DNA of 64,000 nt from contig JAFEVB010000029.1 in assembly GCA_032629725.1 (NCBI GenBank), positions 620,001-684,000 of the forward strand, read 5' to 3'. Within the stretch, counting starts at the first letter, position 1. The number at the start of each line of letters is the position of its first letter. Position numbers and translations under genes: made by a program. Positions 10,722-22,166 of this stretch are shown in pieces. The stretch comes from Gremmenia infestans (taxonomy: Eukaryota; Ascomycota; Leotiomycetes; Helotiales; Hamatocanthoscyphaceae). The notes below the pieces were generated by a model. The model was given only the letters and a program-made list of their open reading frames with translations, was not told the origin of the DNA and did no database searches.

Positions 10722-12017
10722 ATGTCTTTTACTTCCTCCTTCAGACCTTGTCTACGCAACGTCTCAAAATTCCGCCCGCGAGCACAGCAGCATCTTTTGC
10801 AAAGAAGGACCGTCATTACTCCTCCAAACCCTCGCCGTAAAACGACTAAAACGAGTGAACGTGAAGCTCCAAAAGGCGTCGTTGCTCCCAAGACAAGAAT
10901 TGCATTCGGAGTAGTCTTTATTGGAGCGTTGATATATTCCATGGTAGCTTCCCCTCTGCTCAGATGAATGAGGGGATCTTGGTCTAATTATCTGCAGGCG
11001 ACAGACGAACCTACGAAGCTCGATGCGCCTACAATTGCGGATCGAGACACCTTGGCCAAGCGCCAGGATGGTGTTACGAAGAACTCGCCCATGCGTTTAC
11101 GAATGGAGGAATTCATAAAATCGCAACAGAAAGAAATTGTAAAGGAGTTGGAGGCTGTAGACGGCAAAAAGTTCCAAATCGATACATGGACACGGGAGCA
11201 TGGAGGCGGCGGGATCTCAAGTGTCCTACAAGATGGCAATGTCTTTGAAAAGGCCGGTGTGAATATCAGTATCGTCTACGGAACTCTCCCTCGAGCAGCG
11301 ATTGAGAAAATGCGAGTAAACCACAAGGCTATCGACCCCGATGTCAACTCGCTGGAGTTCTTCGCGGCAGGGTTAAGCATGGTTCTTCACCCGAAAAACC
11401 CCATGGCTCCAACAGTCCACCTCAACTACCGCTACTTCGAGACAGCAAACCCAGACGGAACTCCAAATGCATGGTGGTTCGGTGGCGGTACCGATCTCAC
11501 ACCCAGCTACCTTTTCGACGAAGACGCCATCCATTTTCACAAGACTATAAAAGAGGCCTGCGACAAACACGACAAATCATACTATCCGCGCTTCAAGGAA
11601 TGGTGTGACAAATACTTCTATAACAAGCACCGCGACGAGTCTCGGGGCATAGGAGGAATCTTCTTCGATGATCTAGATGCGCAAGAGAAGGACCAGGAGA
11701 ATACTTTCGCATTTGCGCAGAGCTGTTTGAAGGCTTTCTTGCCAAGTTATATCCCGATCATTCAGAAGAGGAAGGATATGCCGTATACCGAGAAGGAGAA
11801 GGAGTGGCAGCAGATTAGACGGGGGAGGTATGTGGAGTTTAATTTGGTGCATGATAGGGGGACCGCGTTTGGTTTGAATACACCTAGTGCCAGAGTGGAG
11901 AGTATTCTCATGAGTTTGCCTTTAACTGCGAGCTGGAGGTACATGTATGAGCCCGAAAAAGGAAGCAGGGAGCAGCGGTTGGTGGACACGCTGAGAGAGC
12001 CTAGGGAGTGGGTTTGA
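10722..12017 (+). CDS. HEM13: Coproporphyrinogen III oxidase, oxygen-dependent
   Basis: This enzyme decarboxylates coproporphyrinogen III twice, using oxygen, to give protoporphyrinogen IX in haem synthesis. Exons 10722..10943 and 10998..12017 join in frame to 413 residues. The catalytic domain begins near residue 100 and contains the family signatures PTVHLNYRYFET (213-224) and WWFGGGTDLTPSYLF (233-247), then REPREWV at the C-terminus. The first about 57 residues are basic and serine-rich, followed by a hydrophobic segment (RIAFGVVFIGALIYSM, 59-74). Together they look like a mitochondrial presequence plus one membrane span. The baker's yeast enzyme is cytosolic and lacks this extension, so I infer delivery to the mitochondrial membrane or intermembrane space. 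The intron lies exactly between the membrane segment and the catalytic part. Confidence 0.95.
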
Positions 12018-12279
12018 ATGTATAGAAGACGGTAGAATGTACTATTATATAAGTATGAAAAGCAAAAATAAAGCGTATAATAAGTAAGAACTTCCCATGC
12101 ATCATATACACGTGATAATCTCTCCTTTCATCAAGGTCTACTTAGAAGCGAGTCTCAACATCAGTCAAACATCTCCACACCTCTCCATCTCACAATCCTA
12201 AAACACCCATCCAACGCCCATTATTCCAAACAATGCTCACCTCCTCACCTCCTCTGAATCTAGACCTAAAACCCTCACA

Positions 12280-13035
12280 ATGCCAAGCCTCCCAACATCC
12301 AGGACTCTCCTCACGACCCTCCTTAATACATTCACCACACCTCCCCAGACAGCCCAACCAGCAACAAACACCCCCTATTCTGCCACTTCCACCAACCCCC
12401 TACACGCCCTCCCGCCCTCTCACCGCGCTCTACTAACAACCTTGCACGTGCTCTTCCCCCCCGGCATGCTCCTCCAATCCCTGGACCTCCTAGACCGCGG
12501 TCTCGTCACGCGTATCACCCAACTCGATCCAGCACCGCAGGTCCAAGAAGCAATAATTATGCCACCTCAAGCTCCCATCCACTTGCTCCCGGAAACAGGA
12601 GTTGGAGTTCAGCAGACAGAAGAAAAGAGGAAGAATCAGTTATACCAAGTCCGATCCTCGCAACAGCAATCCCGGTTTAAAGACCACAGTGTGGGTAAAG
12701 GACAGGTGTATATCGTACGCCTGCAGGCGTGGTCTTGCACGTGTGCTGCGTTTGCATTTTCTTCATTCCCGTCTTCGTTCCCGTCGCAGTCTGTGCCGGG
12801 GTTGGAAGGTGGTTTTGAAGGAGAAGGAGAAAGAGAAGGAGATGGGGATGGGGGATGGGAGTTTGGGGGGTTAAGTTTTGATGGGATGGGAGGAGGTGGT
12901 GGTGGTGGTGGAGTGCCGGTATGTAAGCATTTACTTGCATGTGTGCTTGTGGAGCGGTGGGGGGGTGTGTTGGGGGCGTATGTTAAGGAGAGGGAAGTGG
13001 GGAGGGAGGAGATGGCTGGGTTGGGGGCTGAATGA
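12280..13035 (+). CDS. SWIM zinc finger protein, Shu2/Sws1-like
   Basis: An intronless frame of 251 residues. The C-terminal half has a SWIM-type zinc motif: C153 and C155 in WSCTCAAF, then C215 and H217 in VCKHLLACVLVERW. In ascomycetes this arrangement, after an N-terminal leucine-rich block (LLTTLHVLFPPGMLLQSLDLLDRG), fits the Shu2/Sws1 family. Those proteins work with Rad51 paralogues in homologous recombination. The N-terminal 45 residues are Thr/Pro-rich. The spacer between the two zinc pairs is 59 residues of Ser, Gly and Glu low complexity, long for a SWIM motif. The family call is from motif and layout only; another SWIM protein is possible. It lies 262 bases after HEM13 on the same strand. 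Confidence 0.72.
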   Translation: MPSLPTSRTLLTTLLNTFTTPPQTAQPATNTPYSATSTNPLHALPPSHRALLTTLHVLFPPGMLLQSLDLLDRGLVTRITQLDPAPQVQEAIIMPPQAPIHLLPETGVGVQQTEEKRKNQLYQVRSSQQQSRFKDHSVGKGQVYIVRLQAWSCTCAAFAFSSFPSSFPSQSVPGLEGGFEGEGEREGDGDGGWEFGGLSFDGMGGGGGGGGVPVCKHLLACVLVERWGGVLGAYVKEREVGREEMAGLGAE

Positions 13036-13399
13036 ATGAATCAATGAGTGAGGGTGTGTGGTTGTGGGATTTTTGTCTATGTATTTGGGCCCAGAATCGT
13101 TTGAACCGGCGTCGAGGTTTGTTGGAAATGGAGGTCGGCATGGCATTTTAAGAAAAGGGTTAGGGTTAGGTGTGCATAAGAAAGGAAAGTGATAAGCAAG
13201 GGGCGTTCACTCAGGTTGGAGGGCAACATTCTCAAAGCAAGAGCTGCACCGAGATATAGGAAGACATTGCGTAGCTGCTATTCATCTAGCTACACATTTA
13301 TGGTACAAATGGCACATCGAATCCCATGATGTTCAATATGCCACTTCGCTCTGATGCTCAATAAACACCCGATATCATTAAACGCCGTGTCCGTCATCA
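13036..13399. other. Intergenic, SWIM gene and RPN8 3' ends
   Basis: The 3' regions of two converging genes. A short GGGTTAGGGTTAGG stretch at 13157-13170 resembles the telomere repeat but is only two units long. Nothing else seen. Confidence 0.45.
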
Positions 13400-14583
13400 T
13401 CACTTCTTTTTATCCTTGTCCTCTTTATCCTTTTCTGCCTCCTTGCCTTCCTTCGCCTCCCCGTTGACGCCATTTACTCCATTCGCCTTCTTGTCTTTCT
13501 CATCCTTGCCCTCGTCCTTCTTAGCCTCTTTATCCTCTTGCTGCTGTCTATTCTGGATTTTGTTCTCAATCAGGTCGTGGAAAGCGGTAATGGCACGAAT
13601 CAAACTGGAAAGGTAAATAGCCATGAGCTGATCGTTGGTCTTGATGCTCATAGCATGTGATAATTCGCTGTCGTTCTTGACTGGTGCATCGACGCCATTG
13701 GGGACGTGTGAAGAGGTCTTTGGTGTAGAGAGATTGGGTAGGAGGTTGAATACGTCTTGGAGATTACCCAAGATAGCGTGGTTGACTGGTAAAGTTTTAT
13801 CAAGAACCTTTTGTAGGTATTGCTGGATATCTCGTAACCTTAAGTGCAGTCCTTGCAGTGACTGAAGTTGTGATGTAATTCTTGTCGACAAAGTCCCCAC
13901 GGCGACATCCCGAATATCTCTCAACAAATGCTCGACTCCAATCTCCTCGGCTTCCTCAGCTTCGATGATGGATGGGGTGTGTACGAATGTCTTAGATGTT
14001 GTGGTTCCATCCTATAGAAATATTAGCGCAGAATCGCCATGCAGCTGTTGAAAATACATACGTCCTTGATCTCCTCAACTGCAAAGTACGCATCTGTTGG
14101 TACGCCAGACTCCTTCGGTTGAACGTCGATAATGACCAGTAAAGGATTGGGTGTATATCTCTTGAACAGCTCATTGATTTCCAAGTCCGAAGCTCTTAAT
14201 TTAGGCCCAGAGTGATACCAGCCTATCAGCTTCTCCTTCGCATTGATCTTCTTGAACATATCATTCATTGACTCGACGTAATTGTGGTCCAAAAACCATA
14301 CTGATGGGTCCTTGTCGTCTTCCTCAAAAGGCACTGCAGAATAGTCAGCCATCAGAGGCTTCAGATTACAAGATAGCAAGGCTATTGGGGGGTCCATACC
14401 AGCGAAGCTGTTTGACACCCGCACATTCTTTCCATCGTTCTGTCCTAGCAAAACACCCACTACTCGTTTCCGTGTGCCCTTCGCTGAGCGGCCATAGTGA
14501 TCTGCCGCGGAAAGGAGGACTAAGGGAGCAACAGAGACGTTTCTAGTAACCAGAGAGAGCGTCTCAGCAGTAGTGGCAGGCAT
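13400..14583 (-). CDS. RPN8: 26S proteasome regulatory subunit Rpn8
   Basis: Rpn8 is a lid subunit of the 26S proteasome that pairs with the deubiquitinase Rpn11. Exons 14583..14400, 14333..14062 and 14011..13400 join in frame to 355 residues. The N-terminal MPN domain is clear (VAPLVLLSAADHY, RVVGVLLGQ, IGWYHSGPKL). The active metalloprotease HxHxD pattern of Rpn11 is missing (HSG instead of HSH), as expected for this non-catalytic MPN protein. The C-terminal domain (MAIYLSSLIRAITAFHDLI) is followed by a very long Lys/Glu/Asp 'KEKE' tail ending DKKK, longer than the yeast tail. Start at MPATTAE chosen by family match; an in-frame ATG 20 codons upstream exists. Divergent from ADK1. Confidence 0.95.
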
Positions 14584-15104
14584 GGTGGGTATGGGAGGTG
14601 GATGGTGATTTATGGGCCGGAATTCGTGAGGTTGTTGATTCAACTTTTGTAAGGCTGCCGTGAGTTTCGCGGCTTGCTTGCAGCTTCCCAGACCACAGCT
14701 CCTAATGAGAACTAGCGCCCGAAGACGTGATCACATGACTCTGGAGTTAGAGGGCCTTTGGAAATTGTGTATATTATTAACACACTATCAAATAAAATAA
14801 AAGGGAAACCAATACAAAATCTCATTGCTACGACCTCTTTCCCTTCTTTCGGACTAGAAATCTTGAAGTTCGACATCCGTCGGCCCACAGGAACTGATAC
14901 TCCGGCCACAAGTCCGACAAGCAGCCGAGCTTAGGTACCGGTATTCCTTGGATTGGACCAAGCTTCCTCAACGTTTCGTTGACTTCAAGCTGTCGCAACC
15001 ATCTTCCACCTCTCCACTCCTCACGAAAATCTCTTTACTGAGACCCGTACTTCCTCCTTTCATCCCTACCTTGGTCAGGTCTCTGTGACTATCCACGCTC
15101 TACA
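14584..15104. promoter_or_regulatory. Divergent promoter region RPN8 / ADK1
   Basis: 521 bases between the start codons of RPN8 (minus) and ADK1 (plus), holding both promoters. I could not pick out a proteasome control element or other known site with confidence. Confidence 0.45.
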
Positions 15105-16121
15105 ATGGCACCAATTGGCGACGACACCGTGCTTACACTGCAAGAATTGGTCCAGAAGCTCGAGTCCAGGGTTAAGCAGTTGGAAGACAAGCTTGAACAA
15201 GTCTCGACGGGCACAAAGCCTACGGCAACTGAGGGGGTTAGAATGATCTTGATGGGTCCTCCTGGCGCTGGTATGTACACGTCAACCCATGGCTGCTGGC
15301 ACATGTTGCAAAGATTCTGGAACCCCGGCTAATACACAATTTGCAGGCAAGGGGACTCAAGCACCCAAGATTAAGGAGAAGTTTTCTTGCTGCCATTTAG
15401 TATGTCATTGAAAAGTTTGCCTAGTGTATTTCGGCATTTGCTGACGCGTGAAAAGGCAACTGGGGATATGCTTCGCTCGCAAGTCGCAAAGAAGACACCT
15501 TTAGGTCGGGAAGCAAAGAAGATTATGGACCAGGGAGGTCTTGTCAGTGACGAAATTGTTATTGGCATGATCAAGGCTGAGCTGGAGACAAACCAAGAGT
15601 GCGCCGGAGGGTAGGTTTGCTCCTAGAGTTTGCTCTACCAGGCTATACTAACATAAAGCCATAGTTTCATCCTCGATGGTTTCCCACGAACGGTCGTCCA
15701 AGCCGAGCGGTTAGATTCTATGCTGAACGAGCGCAAGCAAACGTTACAGCATGCTGTAGAGCTTCAAATAGATGACGGCCTCCTTGTTTCGCGGATAACT
15801 GGTCGTCTCGTTCACCCAGCATCTGGTCGATCATATCACAAGGTCTTCAATCCACCCAAGGAAACTATGAAGGATGATGTTACTGGCGAGCCTTTGGTCC
15901 AAAGATCAGACGACAATGCCGAAGCTCTAAAGAAGCGACTGGTCACATACCACCAGCAAACCGCTCCGGTAGTTGGATATTACCAAAAGACTGGTATCTG
16001 GAAGGGCATCGATGCAAGCCAAGAACCAGGACAGGTCTGGAAGAGCCTTCTCGGGGTCTTTGAGCAGTCTGCGAGCCAAGGCAAGAGCGGGAGCTTGCTT
16101 AGCAAAATCACTGGTCGCTAA
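15105..16121 (+). CDS. ADK1: Adenylate kinase
   Basis: Adenylate kinase balances ATP, ADP and AMP in the cytosol and mitochondrial intermembrane space. Exons 15105..15270, 15347..15399, 15456..15610 and 15665..16121 join in frame to 276 residues. The P-loop GPPGAGKGTQ (51-60) is split by the first intron. The AMP-binding block ATGDMLRSQV, the GFILDGFPRT motif and the LID (GRLVHPASGRSYHKVFNPP) are all present; this is the long-LID type. Compared with the roughly 220-residue yeast enzyme there is an N-terminal extension of about 40 residues containing a short coiled coil (LQELVQKLESRVKQLEDKLE). That extension is in frame, begins at a well-placed ATG and looks like a filamentous-fungus feature. 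Confidence 0.95.
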
Positions 16122-16812
16122 ATTTGTATTTTGCATTAGACTCGGAGCGGTGCTGTGGAGACAATATTGCGATAGATTCCTTAAAAGTTACGGTTGGCTA
16201 ATAGTTCAAGTTCGGACATTTACGTTTGCACTACTTTGCAATGGGCGGGACATGACTGACTGTACGAGTACGACCAATTTACACATGGGTGTCACGCCCG
16301 CTCAGGGGCTTCATGTATAATACACCAATGCTTTACGTGTGAATTGCACCAAAGAACGTTAATGCCTCATGCAAGCCTCGACTTCAGATCCAGCTTTCGA
16401 TCTTGTCTATTCCCTGTGAAATTTATCTGGGGAAGCTGAACTCCGATCCGTTTCTGCTGACCTGTAGACATCCGTTCCAATATATGCGGGTACGATTATG
16501 CAGTGTTCCGTCAACAGTGTAACAGTCATAGTTTATTCATTTGGCTTTGATACAGTCGGAAAATACACATATCCCCATATGATGAAGAGGCGCTGGGGTT
16601 CAATGTCTTGTTAAAGTTTCTTTTCCGTGCGTTTTGGGATAAATAGGGCGAGTGTCCCATATCTTTGACAGTTAGAGTCTACAGTGATCGTCCCATTGAG
16701 ATATCTCAAAACATCCTCTTCGTCTTATATATTTCGTTCCTTTCGGTGGTAGTCTTCCAAGATTCCCCGGGTTTGGCTATTCTTTTTATCGCCCGTTCAA
16801 TAGTCCATCCCA
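16122..16812. other. Intergenic after ADK1
   Basis: About 690 bases. ADK1 3' region and the promoter of the next plus-strand gene. No open frame, RNA gene or repeat that I can support. Confidence 0.45.
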
Positions 16813-17875
16813 ATGCTTTCTCGTCGATCCTCTCCAGCAGCCTCGAGCACAAGCAAGTCAATTGACGACCGACGTGAAATACTCATGGATATTCTCAACA
16901 GGCACCTTGATGAGCCCGATGAATATCAACCCCCAGTGCCCCCTCGGGGATCTAGTAACACTAAAGAGGGGAGTCGTTTGAGCGACATTCATAGAGAGAA
17001 GAAGATGGTACCCTTCCCCTAGGCAATATCAATCAGCAATGCTTCACACAACATGTGAAGTTCTGTCGACTGACTTTATATCAGGTTCAAATTCATGTCA
17101 GGACAGCGTCCAGGAGCACCCAGACTCATAACGAAGGACCGCCCGTACCTCCCAAGCCACAACGACAGCACAGCCGGACCAACGAAGTTGGTTTCCAACC
17201 CTTTAGCCTTGACGTTTTGAGTCCTCCCTCATTGTCGGAATACTTGACTGACAACCTCCCTAGTCCGCGCCAAAAACCCACCATCAACACCATCATGACA
17301 CTCAACCCCACACGGCCTCTTCTCCAGCCACTTATACCTATACCTACAAACGTCCCACGGGCCCCGAGAGTCAGTATCCTGTTCCTTGCCATCCCCATCG
17401 CATCCCATCGCATCCATCTTCTCAATAACCAAAACACTTGTTCGCCCCACAACTCCCTATCAACATCCTTACTAATATTCTCCAGTCGTCTCTCTCCACC
17501 ACCCCTCCTGTGTCGGTCTTCCACCAAGTTGGAACGCCCTCCATGACCGCTTCATCGCCTACCTTGCCACCCATGCTCCACTAGACAAGAACGGGCGTAC
17601 GCCCCGCCACGAGGAGCGTCGAGAGAGATGGAAGACCAACGACATTGTAAGGTTGATTGGAGAGAGGTTTCCTAAGCTAAGCGGACATGTAAGCCCATCA
17701 TCATCTCTCTTTTCATCTGAGTAAGAAAGAAGGAGGGGGCTAACGAGAAGGACAGAAAATCAAGGCGGCTGCCATTGAGATGCGTCTAGCGCTGTTGGAC
17801 CAGGCGGGAGATAATGATTACTTCAAGATGGGATATAAAACGTATGAGCGAGAGGAGTGGGGAAAGGGAATCTGA
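16813..17875 (+). CDS. Uncharacterised protein with PPVPP motifs
   Basis: I do not recognise this gene. A consistent four-exon model (16813..17007, 17085..17373, 17486..17688, 17756..17875) gives 268 residues. The third intron has a GTAAGC donor and CTAAC branch site; the second ends with TACTAAT then CTCCAG but has a weaker GTATCC donor. The N-terminal half is disordered and polar, with proline motifs YQPPVPPRG and GPPVPPKP that look like SH3 ligands. The C-terminal about 85 residues are compact and charged, beginning WNALHDRFIAYLATHAP and including WKTNDIVRLIGERFPKLSG, and look like a folded helical domain. The first intron also has a poor donor (GTACCC), so the N-terminal part is less certain than the last two exons. 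Confidence 0.55.
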
Positions 17876-19411
17876 AGGAAGGGTGGAGGGATGGAGGGAA
17901 GTAGGAAAGAGTTTTTGCTTGGAGTTTAACCTTGGAATTGAAGGTGTACGTACCATGGCCTAAGAGCCTTCTTCTCAGGGAAGAAAAGGGGAATGTCTAT
18001 TTCAATTGGAGAAAGCAAGCAGCGGGTTTCCATACCTGGGCTAGAGACAGTCCAACTTTTCGTATACGCAGTAATGTACTAATGACTCGATAGCAGGGCG
18101 AGAGACTGATGCTAGACCCATCGCGAATACTTACTGCTCAAGGGAGAAAGACCAAGACTTCAATAGGAGGAAGACTTACTTGATCGGCTGGAAATATCTC
18201 AATTCCGGTCCCTGATCAATAATAATGTGGACTTGGAATTTTCCATCCACTTGATGGAACAGGGCAAAGTCGGACGAGCTACATATTTTATCTATTCGAT
18301 GCCTCTCTCCATGAAAAGGATGTCTCATCGATCTCAACATCTCACCCATCGATCGATCACGAACGTCTCCGAACCCTCAGGACCACGCTCGGAGACGGGC
18401 AAGACTCCGTCCCCATCTATGTTTCCCCTTCCGTCGAATGAAAGGCCAGGACGCAGGTTCACGAACATCCAAAGGAGTGATTCTGGTGATTTCTATTAAT
18501 TCTGTTGCACTTCGCATCGGAACAGATTTCCGTCTGCCATCGATCGTGAATCGAGAGAGTTGGCAGAAAGATTGGGGTGGCGCTTAGTAGCACGGAAATT
18601 GTGTCCGGGCCGGGTCTAGATTTTAGGGACTCGTAGTTCGAAAGTTCCGGATTTGGTTTGATTTGAATGAACTCGAAGACCATAGTTTAATAGTTTGATA
18701 GTTGATGAGTTTGATAGTAAGACGGTTTATCTGAAAATTTGAAAAAAGACTATACTTTCTCTCAAGTTGAGACTTCCTTCCAAATTAGCTCGTTCTTTCC
18801 TTCTCTTTTGGGTCAAAGCCGTGGCTCTAAATACGTACGCTTTACCCCAAGTCTAGTTTCCAAATCCTTTCCGAATTGAAATGCCTTTCAGTTCCAATAC
18901 TCGCGATCGTTTTCAACTTCTTTCAAGAGACGGAACATGACATGTTCTCTAAGTCAGCGGTTATGCTCTCATTGGATGCATGCATGTATGCGCACTTCAG
19001 GGGGTGGCTCGGTCCTCAGCCGGATATAAACAAATACGATTACTTAATGTGACATACGCTGGAATTATCCTCGAAGAACTTGATTCTTCTTTTATGTTAT
19101 TTTTATGATAACGTCCGATATATGTACTTTATACGTTACTAAGGCAATCTTCGGTACTCGGATTGAGAGACTCGGTACTCGTATTGGCGCATACCGGACT
19201 ATCCCATTGGCTACATAGCCCTCGCTTAGAGCCTCTGAGTAAGTCCTTTCGATGAATGCGAGGGTTTACGATATACGAGATAAATAAGAACTTTGCTCGA
19301 GTATAAGACTTCCTTCCCTATGGGAGATGATTCAGTTCTCTTCTTTTGATTTCAAGCTCTTTACCTTGCTCTTTTGTTTCCTTCCTAATCTGATACTATA
19401 CAGTCTTTACA
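17876..19411. other. Gene-free stretch before the tannase gene
   Basis: 1.5 kb without a supported gene. A 90-codon frame at 18227-18499 has no recognisable product. ATCGATCGAT-type motifs recur at 18350 and 18540, and CGGTACTCG occurs twice near 19154 and 19173. The last 150 bases are pyrimidine-rich, as in a fungal promoter. Confidence 0.4.
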
Positions 19412-21056
19412 ATGAGTTTTCCCTTGACATCTCCGCTATTCTCTTGCATCTCTTCCACATTCAGCAATGTCACTCTTTTTGGCGCATCTATAATAGAATT
19501 AGGAGCAACCCAGTTAACTAATGTATCACTTGCTTATCCGTACTATCCAACGTACAGCGGTTTGAATTTCTGCAATGTATCTGTCACGTATACCCACCCT
19601 GGCCAGAATGATACACTCCGAGTCCAAGTAAGTAAAATTTACAGGCACTTCTGATAGTCGAAAAGCCAAGCTACTCTATGCAGTAACTTTCCATCAAAGA
19701 AGCATTACTGACTTCTTCCAGGTTTGGCTCCCATCGACCACCTATACCGAACGAATGCAAGGAATCGGTGGTGGGTCATATGGTGCCGGCCTAAACGATG
19801 TGGCATTTGGTGGTATGGCACTCGCTGTATCAGAGGGCTACGCTGCAGTCACCCTAGATGCCGGTCTTCCTTCGCAGAAGACTGTAGACCTGCAACCTGA
19901 AGACTGGGCACTGCTAAGTCCTGGCAACGTCGACCTTTACGCTTTACAAAATCTCGCTTCTGTATCGCTCAGCGACGCTACATTGTTAGCAAAGGACTTT
20001 GTAGAGAGTTACTATGGGCAGCCCCCCAGGTTCTCGTATTGGAACGGTTGCTCGCAAGGCGGGAGACAGGGTCTCATGCTGGCACAGCAGTATCCTGATC
20101 TTTATGACGGGATCCTGGCCGCATCTCCTGCTATCAGCTGGAACAAATGGGCTGTTGGAGATTACTATCCCACATTTGTCATGGATCAACTTAAACAGTA
20201 TCCCTACGCATGCGAACTCGACGCTATACGGACCGCGGCAATCGATGCGTGCGATGGACTTGATGGAGTGGTTGATGGAATTATCACCGATCCCGAAGCG
20301 TGTCATTTTGATCCCAGCACAGTGGTAGGTGGACCAGTTAACTGTTCGGATGCAGCCGGCCCTCTTACAATCAGCGAAGCGGCGTTGAAAGTGGTCCAGG
20401 CTGTATGGGGAGGAGCTCGAGATGCCCGCAATGAATCTCTCTGGTTTGGTTTGAACAAAGACGCTGCGATCACTGGGCCAAGCGGACTGGCGGAAACTTC
20501 ATGTACGAATGGGATGTGTAGCAGGTCACCACCTCCTTTATGCAACACCTGGCTTCAGTATTTCCTCGCCAAGGATCCTTCCATCGACCTCTCAACAATG
20601 ACTCAAACGTACTATGACGACCTCTTCAGGGTATCAGTGCAGCAATACACATCAATCTACGGAACCGATGATCCTGATCTGAGGCCATTCCGGGATAGTG
20701 GCGGAAAGATGATCACATATCATGGACTGTCCGACGTTCTTATTCCACCAACGAATACACAGCATTACTACGATGCTGCAACAGCCGTGGACCAGAGCGT
20801 ACAAGACTACTATCGCCTCTTCTTCTCGCCAGGATTGGGACACTGTGTTGGGGGCTTAGGCGGCTATCCGGCTGGTGCTTTTGACGCCTTGCAGACGTGG
20901 GTGGAGAATGGAACTGCACCGGACACTTTGTTAGGAACAAGCGCTGCAGACTCCGAAGGCAATATTAATGAAAGACCGTTGTGTTTGTATCCGAAGAAGC
21001 AGGTCTATACAGGGTCTGGGAATACGAGCGTGGCGGAGAACTTTGCGTGCGAGTAA
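19412..21056 (+). CDS. Tannase / feruloyl esterase family protein
   Basis: A serine esterase of the tannase family that would split ester bonds in tannins or feruloylated plant polysaccharides. Exons 19412..19627 and 19722..21056 join in frame to 516 residues. The catalytic set is complete: S183 in NGCSQGGRQG, D410 in HGLSDVLIPP and H446 in GLGHCVGG. C182 and C447 sit next to Ser and His and form the CS-D-HC disulfide pattern of the family. A calcium-site-like Asp-rich loop (ACDGLDGVVDGII) is also present. Many NxT/S sites suggest a secreted glycoprotein. Oddly, the start I can support (MSFPLTSPLFSCISS) has only a weak hydrophobic stretch, so the signal peptide is unclear. Substrate cannot be decided from sequence. 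Confidence 0.88.
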
Positions 21057-21136
21057 GTTACCGGATTGCTGCCAGAAGATGAAGGACACCCGCTAAGGTA
21101 CATTCCTCATCAGCCGAAACCCTCAAACGCTTGCTT

Positions 21137-21138
<2 letters not shown>

Positions 21139-21170
<32 letters not shown>
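21139..21170. repeat. AT dinucleotide microsatellite
   Basis: An uninterrupted array of 16 AT units, 82 bases after the tannase stop codon and likely in its 3' UTR or just beyond. Confidence 0.9.
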
Positions 21171-21178
<8 letters not shown>

Positions 21179-22166
21179 TGAGTCTTAAATTTAGATTTAG
21201 AGAGTGTGAACTTGCAAAGACCATAGATAGATACCAATACCTTGCCCTGCAGGTAAATATAGCATCTCCCTTAAACGTGAGATAATCGCTTCCTCTGAAA
21301 TATGTATTATTCCACTTTGGGTCTTAAGACTATACTGATACTCCACCTGCTTACTGCGATGATCCCACTGGTTGTCTACAAGCCGTCGAGAGTTACCGAC
21401 CTTTTATAGAACAGTACCAGCTGCAGCTGGAGCCAATACCAATCTAGAAGCCCTGCCGGGGGACAAACGACAGAGATTCTAGATATCTCCAAAGGCAATC
21501 AAAGCTAGGGTAGAATCTTACATATGTATCATACTGTGCAGCAGCAATAGAGCCACGAAAGCTTTGAAGGGTTTGAAAAAATGAACAGTCACGCATGCGA
21601 GCGAGGAAACTAGCATCTCGATAATGGCGAAGTGAAACTTATGTATCTGAAATGAAACAACAAGAGTATTGGAGCTGGATACCTGGTGGATACACATTGT
21701 TGGCAGTATTTTGACAGGCAAGTAATCTGCAACAGGTAGTCTACATCTCGTAGATCTTGACGAGCTTAGCAAGAGAGATTCATACATCGATAGTAACAAA
21801 ATAAGGCAACATCGTCTGAATACAAGGTTGCTATACTTCTGGCTGAAACAGTGCACCAGGTGTTGCTGGAGAAAAATTTGCCCCAAGAAATGTTTAGGAT
21901 ACAAAAGATCTAGATGCTGACGAACTATCGCTGCTGTGAGGAATGAAATATGTATTAAGTTTCATCTACAGGGTATACGCAAAGTCTCAAGAAACTGAAA
22001 CCACCCCACAAATCTAACCTTCTATAACCCGTACTCTCCTCTTCCCAAAATTCTATCCACCCTCATCCCAAAAAAAAAGCTAATCAACCGCGCTCCTCCA
22101 CAGATGCTCCTCCCAATGCATGCATATATAGTATCCCCATAATTAATAACCAAAACATGTAACAGC
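21171..22166. other. Intergenic, tannase to Hook gene (convergent)
   Basis: About 1 kb. A 128-codon minus-strand frame (21518-21904) is leucine- and serine-rich without domain similarity and I do not accept it as a gene. No RNA gene seen. Confidence 0.4.

Noticed and set aside
13157..13170. Telomere-like GGGTTAGGGTTAGG
   Set aside because: Only about two units, inside an ordinary intergenic region; chance or trivial relic.
21518..21904. 128-codon minus-strand frame between tannase and Hook genes
   Set aside because: Low-information Leu/Ser-rich frame with no known motif or splice context.
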